A model generated the notes under the pieces. That model ran no database searches. It saw only the letters and a program-made list of their open reading frames with translations, and was not told the origin of the DNA. Below, piece by piece: positions 11,326 through 28,359 of a stretch of 64,000 bases of DNA (the stretch's first letter is position 1; every line of letters begins with the position of its first letter). The translations under genes were made by a program, and so were the position numbers. This DNA comes from Bryopsis sp. KO-2023 (taxonomy: Eukaryota; Chlorophyta; Ulvophyceae; Bryopsidales; Bryopsidaceae): the NCBI GenBank assembly GCA_030272585.1, contig BSYQ01000006.1:4923001-4987000 (forward strand), read 5' to 3'.

Positions 11326-12086
11326 TACATTCATCTGCTTTCACCCACTGCCTCTCTGGACAATTGCCACACTTCATCGATCCTTTTCCAACATCCTTAC
11401 AACAAAGATTTCTTCATACGCAAGCAGACATGCATCCTGTCGCAAGTGATCCAAATGGGAAGTCTGTTGACAATTTTCTATCAGGAAGTTGTGCGGTCAG
11501 ATCTTAGGCAACCAACAGAGTGGCCGCAATGAATGTGCCATGTCAGTCATATGGGTTTACAAAGACAAGACAAGAAAAGACAAGAAAAGCAGTTGTTTTT
11601 TTTGAACTCGTTTCGAAAAATTTTCACAGCGAATGACAATACAAGATCAACTGTGATAATTTTGGGATCCAACTTTCACGAAATCCCTGCAATTCCGAAG
11701 ACCAGTCCCTCGCACTCTTTTTCACACTTTTCTCTTTGCACGCCAGCAATTCTAGGACTAAATCTCTTACGCAGTCACATATTCAATGTGGTGCCTTTAT
11801 CACTCAATGCCTCCCATAAAAACGCAACCTTACTTTTCTGCAAATAAATAGTTTGATCCACCCACAGTGATACGCCACGCAAAATTCGCAACAGAACTCT
11901 AAACAGGTACAGGCAATGAAAAAAATGTGCAACCCCTCCCTTTTTCCCTTCCGGTCGATGAGTTCCCGAGGGCAAAGATAAATAAAGTCGAACAATAAAA
12001 ATAGGGACCTTTCCCCCCCCCCCCCCAAAGCGTTTATATTTCTCGACCAGCTTGCCACTCTTGTTCTTTCATTTCCTTTCAGAGCT
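11326..12086. other. Gene-free stretch, MCU 3' flank
   Basis: No gene supported. Contains AAGACAAGACAAGAAAAG short repeats near 11,565-11,590 and a C tract near 12,013. Confidence 0.55.
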
Positions 12087-12953
12087 TCATTTCACGCTGC
12101 TGTACCTCCTCCATCTTTCCACCTCCCCTTTCAGTTTTCTATATTTTTTGTAGTCCAGCTTGTGCTTTTCATACAATTTCTGGGCAGTCATATCCCCCAC
12201 CGTGTTGTAGACGTTATGGTACCTGAATTTCTGTTTGGTTTTCAAAAAATACAGGTAAGCCCCCATCGTCAGACCGAGCGTGGTGAAATAGGTGATGGGC
12301 TCTATGACGTCCCATGACGAATCCCAGAAAGTCAATCGTGAAAAAACCACGAATTGCAATATCATTCCGCCCAATCCCCCCACCAGCAGCCTTTTCGACC
12401 TCGTGAAGGCCACCTGGTCGAGTTCCTTCTTCAACTTTTCCAACGGCTCCAGCTCACTCTCGAGCGATTCCAACTTTCGTTTGACTTCCAGGGGACAGTC
12501 GGGGATCCCCTCGTCCACCGCTCTAACGACGTTTTCCCCCTCCAGGAAAACGGTGTTCCCCAGTTTCATCACGACCCCTCGGTGCAACAGCTCTTTCGCC
12601 AAACGCTCGCCGTTTTCCCTGCTCAAATTCGCATCGCTCCACAACCGCATGTAATCAGAGGTCGTCATATACTTGGTCGTCACGCGTTTCTCCTCGACCC
12701 TCCGCACCGCCCATTCGACACCCCCGAACGGAGGTTGAGGGCGAGCGCTCGTCGTCTTCCCTCGCGATATCGATGACCTGCCGTCGGACGCTGACGCCAT
12801 CAACACTACCTCCGCTCGGCACCACGAACCATCCAACGCATTCAGACATGTCCAAGCCTCTCCACCCGCATGTGAATACACACCGCCAACGCTGTTGAAC
12901 TGGCGCTCAAGCAGCGCCGCCAGTCGTCGTCGTCCCACACTTGACGCCATCAT
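12087..12953 (-). CDS. MCU: Mitochondrial calcium uniporter pore subunit (MCU)
   Basis: Single exon, 288 codons plus stop, starting at a double ATG (12953/12950). The first ~60 residues are Arg/Ser-rich (MMASSVGRRRLAALL) and fit a mitochondrial presequence. A coiled-coil region precedes TM1 (residues about 155-182), TM1 is about 187-206, then the selectivity-filter motif WDVIEP (214-219) inside LTFWDSSWDVIEPITYF, TM2 about 221-236, and a basic C-terminal helix. By family knowledge the Asp/Glu of WDxxEP form the Ca2+ ring of a tetrameric inner-membrane channel. Length is close to plant MCUs. The gene diverges from the serpin gene. Confidence 0.93.
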   Translation of the reverse strand: MMASSVGRRRLAALLERQFNSVGGVYSHAGGEAWTCLNALDGSWCRAEVVLMASASDGRSSISRGKTTSARPQPPFGGVEWAVRRVEEKRVTTKYMTTSDYMRLWSDANLSRENGERLAKELLHRGVVMKLGNTVFLEGENVVRAVDEGIPDCPLEVKRKLESLESELEPLEKLKKELDQVAFTRSKRLLVGGLGGMILQFVVFSRLTFWDSSWDVIEPITYFTTLGLTMGAYLYFLKTKQKFRYHNVYNTVGDMTAQKLYEKHKLDYKKYRKLKGEVERWRRYSSVK

Positions 12954-14006
12954 GCCCCCCACGGAACGAACCAAGAACCTTGCCCGCTGGAAGGTTCGGC
13001 AAACGACCCCTCGGGCAGTCGCTGTCGCACACGAAAGTAACAGGGCGCCTCACTTCGACGGCCCCCCTTTGTCGAGCGCCTTTCGTCGGGAGGCAGCATT
13101 CAAGTCTGGGGCGTTTCCGCTGTGAGCGAAAGAATCCTTCGCCCCTCGTTCGATGCGATAAATTTCGTTGTGGCCGTGACTCAACGCTGTTAACGTTTTC
13201 GTTTCTGTTGGGGGTTGGGTCGATTCCTCGTGGCTGTCCCATACATCGCCACTCTGGATTCAAGGGAAATTCAAATCGAAACATGATTACACACGAAGAA
13301 GCCGCCCGGCCAAAGGCAAAAGGGCACACGACATTCTCACCAAAAAAATATCTTACCTGAGTCCCTGTTGTTCGAAGACCGGGTTGGACCGGGATTTACC
13401 TTCCCCGATCGTCGAGATAAAAAATACATGTGTGGAGGCTCCACTTTGTTTTTTGTTGTTTTTTTGGGGGGAGGGGGGGTGGACATCATCGCCAATTCAT
13501 GGTTTTGGCTGAACCCCTCCAAGTCACATCGGCAGTGACCTGCTGGGCGTCACAAGGATGGAATAAGAAACGGAGCAACGAGGGTCTACCAACGAAGGCA
13601 GTCAAAGCCGCCAGCAAGGTGAATTCAACAGCAGAACGTCAATGCGGGGCTGGGAATGTTGTAGTGAACAATCGTCAAAAAAAGGGGGATTCAATAGCAG
13701 TCACCACTCGACGCTTTTGGCACTTTCTCGGAGATCCCGCCCCGCGCACCCCGTCCCCCCTCCTAACGGGGAACCGTCACTGTGATTTGAGGATTCGACG
13801 GGTCGTTGGCGGCGAATGGAATCGATATTTCCGTGTCGTTGAGGATCCAGTCACGCAGCGGTCATGGCAACTGGTGTTTTTCCCAGTCCAACTGCACTGT
13901 GTTGAGTGGAAATTCTTCACAGTTTAAGACTCCAGTATAGAGAAAGGGCCTGCATGGAACTTGTTGCTTCGATTAATTGAAGGCATGGAAATTGTTGCGT
14001 TTGTAC
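12954..14006. promoter_or_regulatory. Divergent region MCU / serpin
   Basis: About 1.05 kb between two divergent start codons. The part near MCU is CpG-rich (12,700-13,250). No conserved coding sequence recognised; open frames here have no family match. Promoter role is inferred from position. Confidence 0.35.
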
Positions 14007-15419
14007 ATGCTGGCTGCAGGTGTGACAATGATGAGAATGTTTATGTCGATTCTGGCGGTTGGGCTTTTCTTGGCTCCATTGGGCTGCGCACAGACGACTA
14101 ATCAGGTTGCCAATGCTGTGGGTACCTTTGGCCTCAAGTTCTTCTCCCAGGTCCAAGAAGGGGCCCCAAAAAATTACGTCTTTTCCCCCTACAGCATCTC
14201 AGCAGCCTTTGCTTCGATCCTCCCAGTGACCTCTGGGGAAACCCGCTCTGAAATTCAATCTACGCTGGGCTTGGACACGTTGATTTCCCAGGAAATGGTC
14301 ATATTCAATGCCAGACATCTCAGCCCAGAGGGCAAGGTGGCAAGCCTGGCCAATGGCTGGTTCGTTCAGAAAGGGTTGAGGCTGAGCGCACCCATCAGAC
14401 ATAACAGTGCATTGGTCCAAGAAGTCGATTTCGCAAGCAATCCCGAGGGAGCCAGAAGGAAGATCAACAAGTTCGTCTCGAAGGCAACCAGAGATTTGAT
14501 TAAGGAGGTTTTCCCGCCGGGATCTGTGACCAGAAACACGCAACTGGCTTTGGCAAATTCGCTGTATTTCGAGAGCGAGTGGCAGAACCACTTCAAATCC
14601 GAGCTGACCAAGACAGGCGATTTCCACGGGCTGGGAGGGAAGAAGGAAAAAGCCACGCTGATGACTGTCCAGCATTTGAAGTTGGATTTCAAGGAGATCC
14701 CAGAGCTGGAAGCCAAGGTGGGTTTTTCAGAGTGCAGCACAGCTCTTTTTCTTTTCTTTTTTTTTTCCTTTTTTTTGGGGGGGGAGGGGGGTGAATAAGA
14801 GGAGTCATGGGGTGCATCTCACGAGATGTCCACATTGAAGCTTTTATCCTTCATGTCTGATAAATATGCAGTACATGAAAATAGGTGAAAATGTTGTGCT
14901 TGTGTGTGACTTCCTCCCAAGGCGATTGCATTTCCTTACGACGGTGGTGCTTACCACATGCTGATCATCGTCCCCGACCAGCCGGATGGGTTGCAAGCTC
15001 TGATAGACCATTCCTCCGACCCCATGGGGTTCTCCACTTTCGTTGAGGGCTACACCCGCACCCCCTTCTCCAACGTCGTTCTTCCGAAATTTTCCATCCA
15101 AACCTCGATCGACGCTTTGCAGAAGCCTCTTTCCAAGATGGGGCTCGAGTCGATTTTTAGGACGGACAGTGCAGATTTGAGAATTGTGGAGGGAGGGGGG
15201 TTGGCTCTGGATGAGGCCGTGCACAAAGCGTTGATTGAAGTAGATGAGATTGGCACAAGGGCAACCGCAGCCACAGGGTTTGGGTTGATTCCATTGAGTG
15301 CTCGAATAGATGGAGGTGATTTTGTCGTAGACAGGCCTTTCATGTATTTGCTGGCGAACCGTGATGGAAATACGGTTTTGTTTATGGGGACTGTCGTTTC
15401 TCCTGGGGTGAAGGCGTAA
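14007..15419 (+). CDS. Secreted serpin, inhibitory type
   Basis: Two phase-0 exons, 14007-14717 and 14922-15419; 402 residues. The first in-frame ATG follows a stop at 13974; several further ATGs (14028, 14037, 14043) could start instead. A hydrophobic signal peptide ends near LGCAQ. Serpin hallmarks: FSPYSISAAFASIL, NKFVSKATRDLIKEVF, LALANSLYFESEW, and the C-terminal DRPFMYLLANRDGNTVLFMGTVVSP. The reactive-centre hinge is GTRATAATG (residues 348-356), with small residues at P12-P9 as in inhibitors. Counting P15 as Gly348 puts P1-P1' at Leu362-Ser363 in LIPLSA. Expected role: suicide inhibitor of serine proteases outside the cell or in the endomembrane system; the target is unknown. Confidence 0.93.
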
Positions 15420-18101
15420 GGAAAGCAGCAGTAGCATATACATATATAGGTGCATCTGTAACCATTGATTTGATGGATGGACCTCCCCCCCCCCTTCTCA
15501 GTATTGCATTAGGGACATAAGATGTGTGTCGAATGCATGATTTGTTTCAGGGGAAAGGGACCTGCTTCAGTTGTGGGTGCCTGTAGAGGTAGAAACACTG
15601 TTTTTCTTGCGCTTTCTTACTCTTTTTGACGTTGGATTCGGATGGAGGGTGATAAGCGGTGTTCCGCTTTCATGTTTTGCTTTTTTTATATATATTTTGA
15701 ACATTTTTTTCTCAGAATGGAGTGAACTGGATTCTTTTTTTTCTTTTCGGTCAGTTGACGTTGAAATGGTTTTTGGGGTTGGGGTGGTGGGAGTTGTGGG
15801 CATATTAAGGGATCGGAGAGAATTGTGTGGTATTCTGTGACATGAGTATCGAGTAATGTGCACCAAGGAATTGCAGAAATCGTTGGCTGAGCTTGTCAGT
15901 GAATGCAACAATCAGTGTCCAGCATCAGAAAAAGCACCACCATTCTTGCCCTAGCCCTATTGGAGACCACCAGTGCATCCAAACCAAGAGTCGGTTTTCA
16001 CGAGTATCACAACAAATAAATAGGACTCCCACACAAAAAGTTCCCACTGAATATCTGAATGCCTCAGCCAAACTAGTACTACAATCAATCCCAGCACTGG
16101 AGATTGTCAGCAGCAGTGCTTCCCAGCAACCCCAATATGAAAAGAATGGAATAAGGTTGATTTGATTAACCAACCCATTCTCAGAAAAATCAGAAAAAAG
16201 GGTGGACTCAGTGATTTATGATTGAACAGGGAGGGGAATACGATTCTGTGGAAAGGACTGATTCAGTAGGGTAGTTGATGTGCAATTAGAACTCTGGGTT
16301 GTGGTATTTGAAGGGACTTTGGTTTGAACAGGGGTCATAATTTTCTATTGTAAAAAATCTGACTTCAACAATTCAAAATATATGGTTTGCTGATGCTGAT
16401 GGCTGCGAACTGGGTTGAGTTGGAAGGAACTGAACTGGGTTTTCAGCCATAGCCAGAAAAGGCAACGGGGAGGACAAATCGATGGTGGATTGACTTTCAC
16501 AATGAACTAAAAAGGCATTGGTTCATATTTCCCAGGGTCATCTCAGGATATCCAATCGACAAATTCTTAGAATTCTTTTAATTCACATGCAGAAGCATTT
16601 TTCACTTTAATTCGGTTTTACTTCTGGAGGATTGGTTGGGATTGGCAAAGAAAAAGGTTTGCCAATCACAACTCCTAGCTGGGTTTTGCATCACTGAAAA
16701 CTAAGACAAGTAGTTGTGAATTTTCACTCCCTGGATCAATTGAACATCCACAACCCTTGCCACAAAAAACACAAAATATGAAAATAATATAATATATATT
16801 TGTATACGTAGGTATATATACATATATATATTTTTTAGATACAGGAGAACGGCACTTTCTGTCACCACTCATGAATCCTTTTCAGGCATTTCAGCAATCG
16901 GTTCATTTTCATCGCAGGAAAAATACCAACATTGGTTACTATTAACAAAAAAAAAATTCCCTCGTTTCCAATCCACACAACTCCCATCTTCATAACAGAA
17001 TTTGGTTTTTTTTTTTCTCTTTTTTCTTTTCTTTTCTCAAATTCAACTGCTGTTCTCTTTTTTTTTTCTTTCTTCCTCAACCCCCCCCCCCCCCCCCTCT
17101 TTTTTCTTTTCACTCTCAAAATCGAATGACGTTACATGCACACCGACCGCTCATTCACAAATTCACAAACTCTCCCCTTTCCCAGAATTTTCTTTTCCTT
17201 TTTTTTTTTTCTTTGGGTAATCTTTTCAATCCGTTTTTTTTCAAGCCATTCAGCTTTTTTTTTCTTCTCACAACAGACCCCACCCTTTTTTTCAAACACC
17301 TCTTTTTGTCCTTTTTTACCGTTAATTTTTTCCCCCTCTTTCGGAACCCTCATCAACTACGCTCACAAAATCATAACCATTCCCTGTGATAATGGCTTGT
17401 TCCCCCCCACCCCCCTTCTTTTTTTTGTCTCAATTTTTTTTCTTTTGTGTTTTTTGTTTTCCAACCCCCCCCTTCCAATTTTTTTTCTTTTAAAACTACA
17501 AAGAAAACACAACCTAACAAATTCCGATCTTAAAAATATCAAGGGGGACATTAAAAAAAAAAAAAAACGAAAAGAAAAGAAAAAGCCACACACTGTGTAC
17601 AAAATATGTCGCAAAAATAAAAAAACACGCACGCTCGACCGAAAACGAACAAAACAAAAACAAAATAGGAAAATTAAAAAAAAAACACCAGAAAGACAAG
17701 CGAGACAAAAAAAAAAACTTGGAAGGATTTTTTTTTTCTTTTCCCCACTGTTGTATATATACACACATATACATTCTCTCAATGCCTCTCTTTTCCACTT
17801 TGGTTACTTTTTTTCCTTTCGCATTTTTTAAAATATGTTTAAAAACACACAAGAAAAAAAAATGATTTTCACAAAGAATGCAAGAACGACACATCTACAA
17901 TCGCCCAGAAAAAAAAACCAAAAAAAAAACTTCCATCGTTTTTTTCAACCCATATTTCTCTTTGTCCCCTAAAATCTTGGGTTTTCTTTTCTTTTTTCTT
18001 TTCTTTTTTTCCCTCGTGTATTTGAGATGTATTTGTTTGTATTGTTCAAAAACCTGAACCCCTCAAAAAAAAAAAAAAGTGAAACAAAAAAAAAACAAAA
18101 G
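15420..18101. other. Long T-rich, low-complexity gene-free stretch
   Basis: Between the 3' ends of serpin (+) and FtsHi (-). Many poly-T, poly-A and poly-C runs (for example C17 near 17,080) and TATA-rich microsatellite at 16,790-16,830. Open frames here are homopolymer artefacts. No gene or RNA recognised. Confidence 0.65.
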
Positions 18102-23085
<4,984 letters not shown>

Positions 23086-24279
23086 CTGTTATTGTCCAAG
23101 AAGTTGCATTTAATACGGGAAAAAAAACCAAAACAGAAGCGATTGTGCTGTGAGGGTTTTATACCCAAACTGTTGCACTTCCTAAAAAGTTGGGTATTCC
23201 TCATCCTTCAACAAAAAGTGGAACTGAGCACAGAAAACCCCAGTCGGTCTGTCAGGGCTTGCATCTGTTTAAATCCCTGCTGACAACCCTAGTACCTGTT
23301 CACGCCCCGTCTACTCAAAACAGGACATCGACGCTTGCAAGACAGTCCAGCAGGAGAAACAACGACAGTGCTCGAATCTTTTCTAACTAGTTTTCTTTTT
23401 CGCAAAATTTGCCGTCCTGCTGCGTTAAACCTCGACAAAGAATTTCTGCCCCGAAGGATTAGGTTCCATCGTCGTAAAAAAAAAACTCGTTCCAGTTTTT
23501 CGTACCTCTTCCGTAAACCTCGCGGCCGGCTGCACACGTTCCGACGCGGGGTTCTGGTTGTTGAACTGTTTTCAAAACAAACACTCGATTAAACCACATT
23601 TCCGCGTCAGTGCACGAACCCCCCTCGAATTCGATTCAAAAAAGATATTATAAAAACAAACGAAAACCACCTCCTCGTTCTGTCGCGAACGCGCTCGAGG
23701 CCATCAACCCACCGCTAAACAAGTAAATCTTCGCCTCCGCCCGATCGATGGAGCGCGCCTAGCACTGGGCTTCGCGCAACGATAACACAGCGTCAACGGC
23801 TTTGGGTAAAGCCCACAGAGCGGTCGCACACTAACCCCCATTCATTAACATTTCTCCACGACAGGAGTGGGCGCCTGAAAAATCCCCCCAAAAAAAGCGA
23901 GTTGGTTTATGTAGGTGGCTCTGTTTTTTTGGAACCTCGGCTTTCAAAAAAAGAGAGTCGTGTGGGGGCCAAAACGCGAACGCGAGTTGAGGGGAAATCT
24001 GCCACCAGCAACGAAACAGATTTATCAATGATTGATTTTTTTTTCGTTTCGGATGGATCACCAATCATCCCAAGGAATCGCCCAGTACGACAGCGCCACT
24101 GTACTGGGTGGGAAAAAAAACCACAAAACCACCTCCACAACAGATACTTGGTTGGGGTCCAATTTCTCTCGAAAAACTTTTGGGAGTCGTTCGAAAAGAC
24201 AAAAAAAAAGCAGGAAGAGTTTGTGCTCTCGGGGAAAAAAGTTTATCGGCGAAGTTGAAGGTCGCTGTTGTGCTGCGAG
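23086..24279. promoter_or_regulatory. FtsHi 5' exon(s) / divergent promoter with delta-COP
   Basis: Holds the unresolved start of FtsHi (-) and the promoter of delta-COP (+). The minus-strand frame over about 23,304-23,580 is Arg/Ser-rich, like a transit peptide. No other gene seen. Confidence 0.4.
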
Positions 24280-27200
24280 ATGGTTGTGTTAGCTTCCGCG
24301 ATCGTCACCAAGTCCGGGAAACGTGAGTGGAATAGATCTGTCTCCTTCTAAAACGTCGCAGGGAATGAATGCTGAAAAATTCCGCTCGTCGATATCGATT
24401 CTGCACGCGTGAGTTATTGGGTGCTACACTTGCAGCGCTGGTATCTCGGCAGTTCATAGAAATGAGTCGAATTCGAGTGGAAGGCTTGTTGGCAGCTTTT
24501 CCGAAACTGGTGGGCACCGGGAAGCAGCACACGTACGTGGAGACGGAAAATATTCGATACGTGTTCCAACCCATCGAGGTGCGGGGAAAGAACGAGCAAT
24601 CCGTTTCCTGGCAGCTCGAATCTCCACCCAGAAAATCTATCTCACTTTTTTTTATGTTTATGTGTTACTCACCCACTCTCTTCACAGCTTGCAAAGTCAC
24701 ACTTTTTTCTCCCAAAAAAACAAAACAAGAGGAGGATGCATTTGGTGTTGAAAGAGGAGGGTTTTTTTTTTTAGATCGAAGGCCATTCCTTTCTGTGAAG
24801 GAGAGGGGCAATTTCAAATTCACTCCGTCAATTCATATCATTCATCAATCCATTATTTTATTTATTTCCTGGAAAACTTGATAATTTTTCTTTCATTTTG
24901 TTGATAGGGGCTCTACCTCTTGCTGTTGACCAACAAGCAAAGCAACATCGTGGAAGATTTGGACACTCTCCGGCTGCTTTCCAAGGTCATCCCGGAACTG
25001 GCTTCCCCGATAGAGGAAGAGACCATCGGACGGGCTGCCTTCGAGCTCATCTTTGCGTTCGACGAAGTCATTTCGATGGGCCACAAAGAAAACATCCGAG
25101 CATCACAGGTGTGTATCGATCGGCACAAAATATGTCGCTTTTTCTGGAAAAAATGGAAGAGACGTGGGTCTATGTAGCGAGGAAGCGAGTATTTCTGGAT
25201 ATGTCAATTTTCATACGGTGTTAATTTGTGAAAAGGGGAATGCTCCGATGTCTGACATGGGAGAAAGTTGGGTCAAGGCTTCATATTGGGAATGCTTGCA
25301 TTATTATTATAGTTTCTGGATGACCTTTTCAAGCTCACTCTGCATTCAACCTTGCTGAGTAGGGCATGATCAGGAAAAAGATATTATCAATAGATAGGCA
25401 CCACCACCACAGGTCTTGGATGGTTGAATGAAATCATTTTGATTGTCTGTTGAACATAATAACGAAGAGCACACTGCACCACAATTTTTTGAATTAGGTC
25501 AAGCAAAATATCGAGATGGAATCGATGGAAGAAAAACTTCACAAAATGATCATCCAAAGCAAAATCGATGACACCAAAGATCACATGCGCAGAATGGCAG
25601 CCAAGCTGGACAAAGACAAAATTGAGAAAGCCAGGGTTGAAAAAATGGGAGGCTACGTTCCACAGGTGTGTTTGTGAACCCACGACATAAAAAGCTGCAC
25701 TTCTTTTTTCTTGTAGCAAAATGAGACGGGGCGAAAGTAAAAAGAAAAGCTGTGACTCCAGAGGAGATATAATATCTAATTGGATGTTACACAGTTTATT
25801 TATTTATATTTTTTTTGGGGGGGGAGGGGGGCATCTACATACAGACAATTGTATTTAGTATTTATTTATTTTTATTTATTTTTAATAGATTTTTACATAT
25901 TTTGGGGGGGGTAGGGGTATCTACATATAGATTTGTTTCAGGGAGCAAAGCATCTTGATTTCAGGATTTTAGGTTTTTCAACTTCGAGGAGAAAAACAAG
26001 CAGGGTTCTGTTCCGTCCGGTTCTGTTTCGTTGACCGAGTTTTTTTGTATGGGGATATGCAGAGCTCTGGAATGGGCGGCATGGGGGGATATGACAGTGG
26101 AGCAGTATCTTCCCTGGGTGGGAACGGGGGTGGTGGAGGTGGCGGTGGCGGTGGCGGCTTTGACACAGGTCCAAGTTTCAGGCGACCGGAAGCATCATCC
26201 AAGAAAGCCTCCACCGGCAAGAAAGGAATGCAACTCGGAAAGGGCCGGAAGAACAACGTTCTGGAAAAGCTCATGGATGAGGGTGAAGTTGTGGAATCAG
26301 AAATCGTCCAGGCGTCCAAACCGTCGGTTGCGATGCCTGCAGAGCCGGTTTCCATAACGATCGATGAAAAGCTGGTGGCGACGCTGAATAGGGATGGCGG
26401 AGTGGAAGTGCTGGAAGCGAACGGTGTCATGACTTTGGAGGTATGTCTGTCGGGGGACTGTGCTTGCTGTGCATCTTCTGGTATTTGTTTGGGAATTTGG
26501 CAGAACACGCTTCCGCTCGATTTTCAATCAATGAAACTCCTCCTAAAAGCCGTGACTGTATGATTATTGCTTGTGGAAAATTTCAAAGGTGGGGACCGGG
26601 GAGGGGGGGGGGATTTGCATGGATGATGATATTCGACTGTTGCTGGAATGGCTTTGATGGAATTGCTGTGTTGGTTTCTGTCAGGTGCATTCTGACGAAG
26701 CCTCCCAGGTTCTTGTCAATCTCGCTCCAAGTCAAAATCAAGGTTTCCAGTTCAAGACCCATCCCAACATCGACAAAGGGCGATTCTCCTCAGAGAACGT
26801 TTTGAGCTTGAAAAACCCTGACCGACCTTTCCCTACCGGAACTGCCCTGTCGGTGCTGAAGTGGAGATGGTCAACCAGGGAGGAATCCAAAGTGCCTTTG
26901 ATCATCAACTGCTGGCCGTCGCCTTCCGGCGATGAGACCTACGTAAACATGGACTACGAAGCCATCGATCGGTTCGATTTGAAAAACGTTGTGATTTCGA
27001 TTCCGCTGCCCACCAACCAGAGTCCATCTGTGAATGAGGTATGGCCGGAGTGAATTAAAGGCCATTTTGCTTTAGAATTATGTGGTATGTTACGAAGCGC
27101 GCCGTTGATGCTGTTCTTCTTTGCTAAAAAATGGTTTGCTCGACAGGTGGATGGAGATTGGCATTACAACTCCAGAAGAAACACCCTTGAATGGACCATC

Positions 27201-27413
27201 GATCTGATTGACAGCACCAACAGGACAGGCTCTCTGGAGTTTGTTGTTCCCCAAGCGGATGCCGATGATTTCTTCCCAGTGGACATCAGCTTCGGCTGCT
27301 CAGGGCTGATGTGCGATATTGCGATTGATTCGGTGGAAAATCCGGAAACCGGGGAGCCCACGAAATTCAGTTTCAGCAAAACCCTGCAAACCGGAGAATA
27401 CCAAGTCGTATGA
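24280..27413 (+). CDS. ARCN1: Coatomer subunit delta (delta-COP, archain)
   Basis: Complete, seven exons: 24280-24322, 24436-24578, 24908-25108, 25498-25665, 26063-26440, 26685-27038, 27147-27413; 517 residues (family about 510-530). The N-terminal longin domain begins [21 protein letters not shown], continues with [17 protein letters not shown] and [18 protein letters not shown] charged linker follows (exon 4), then a run of about 11 glycines in exon 5 (about residue 205). The mu-homology domain starts about residue 278 ([19 protein letters not shown]) and includes [35 protein letters not shown] and [10 protein letters not shown]. Role: part of the COPI F-subcomplex, retrieving cargo from Golgi to ER. 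All introns after the first are phase 0. Confidence 0.97.
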
Positions 27414-28249
27414 GGATTGGCAAGATGGGAAAAAACGGGGTTGGATGCTAGTAGAACAGGCTTGGGGAGGGTTGGTTTGTTTTTGGGGTGGGGGGTGGAA
27501 GAATTTCCCTGGTTATTGGAGCAAAAAAGGGAAGGATTCAACACAGTTTGCATGTGTTTCGTTCCTTGATTTGTCTGTTCGTGGGGGGTTTGGTAGTTTC
27601 CAGGATTGAAAGGGTCGATCTGGGTCGGGGACTGTGCTCGATGATTGTGCCAATAATTGTGCTGTGTGACTTCGTGTTCCATTCAATGTCGCAAAAGATA
27701 TTCCATGTTTCATCTATATTTATCTCCAGTGGCATGGAACTCGGGAAGTGTTTGGATCATTGTCAAGTCCTGTTGGACCTGAAGAAGGTGCTTTGCACAT
27801 GGCCTGCTGTCTGCCACAGGAAATATGTGGATTCCCATTACATCTACTAACTACATGTACTCCTCCAGATCACAGTCTGTGTGCAGGAGATCATTGTGGT
27901 CAATCCTGTCATTCAAGTGACAAATAATTCAACTGCATTCGGCATTGTAGAATTCGTCACATCTTTTCTACAGACCAATGTTCTCACAAAAAGTTCATTG
28001 ACTTTAAACGAAAGATCTCTCCTTGAAATAATATTTGCCCACATTGTCGCTTTTCAACAGTAGGCCCTGAACATCCCCTCCCCCCACCCTGTAGGAAAAA
28101 CTAAAAACATCCTGTGCATCCAGAAGAAGAAAATTGAGTGGTCACACTACCGAAGGCAGGGAACACAATTGACATTGGCCAGTCACATTAGCAACCCCGA
28201 GAGGCACCTCCCGGTCATTTAAGAAATTCCAGGGCTTGTGCATGTAAAT
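27414..28249. other. Convergent 3' flank between delta-COP and HISN7
   Basis: No gene supported; G-rich then AT-rich sequence. The 28224-28291 part is the second copy of the HISN7 3' duplication and extends into the gene's 3' flank. Confidence 0.55.
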
Positions 28250-28359
28250 CTACATCAACTGCCGCCACCACTTCTTCTTGCCAGGTTTCAAAAATTCCAG
28301 GGCTTGTGCATGTAAATCTACATCCCCTGCCGCCACCACTTCTTCCGGCCAGGTTTCCT
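28224..28359 (-). repeat. 68-base tandem duplication at the HISN7 stop
   Basis: Units 28224-28291 and 28292-28359 are nearly identical (AAATTCCAGGGCTTGTGCAT.. through CCAGGTTTC), differing at a few positions. The unit is not a multiple of three, so the downstream copy is read in another frame. Confidence 0.93.

Noticed and set aside
16862..17831. Several overlapping open frames rich in Phe, Lys, Arg
   Set aside because: They come from poly-T/poly-A runs in low-complexity DNA and have no codon structure.
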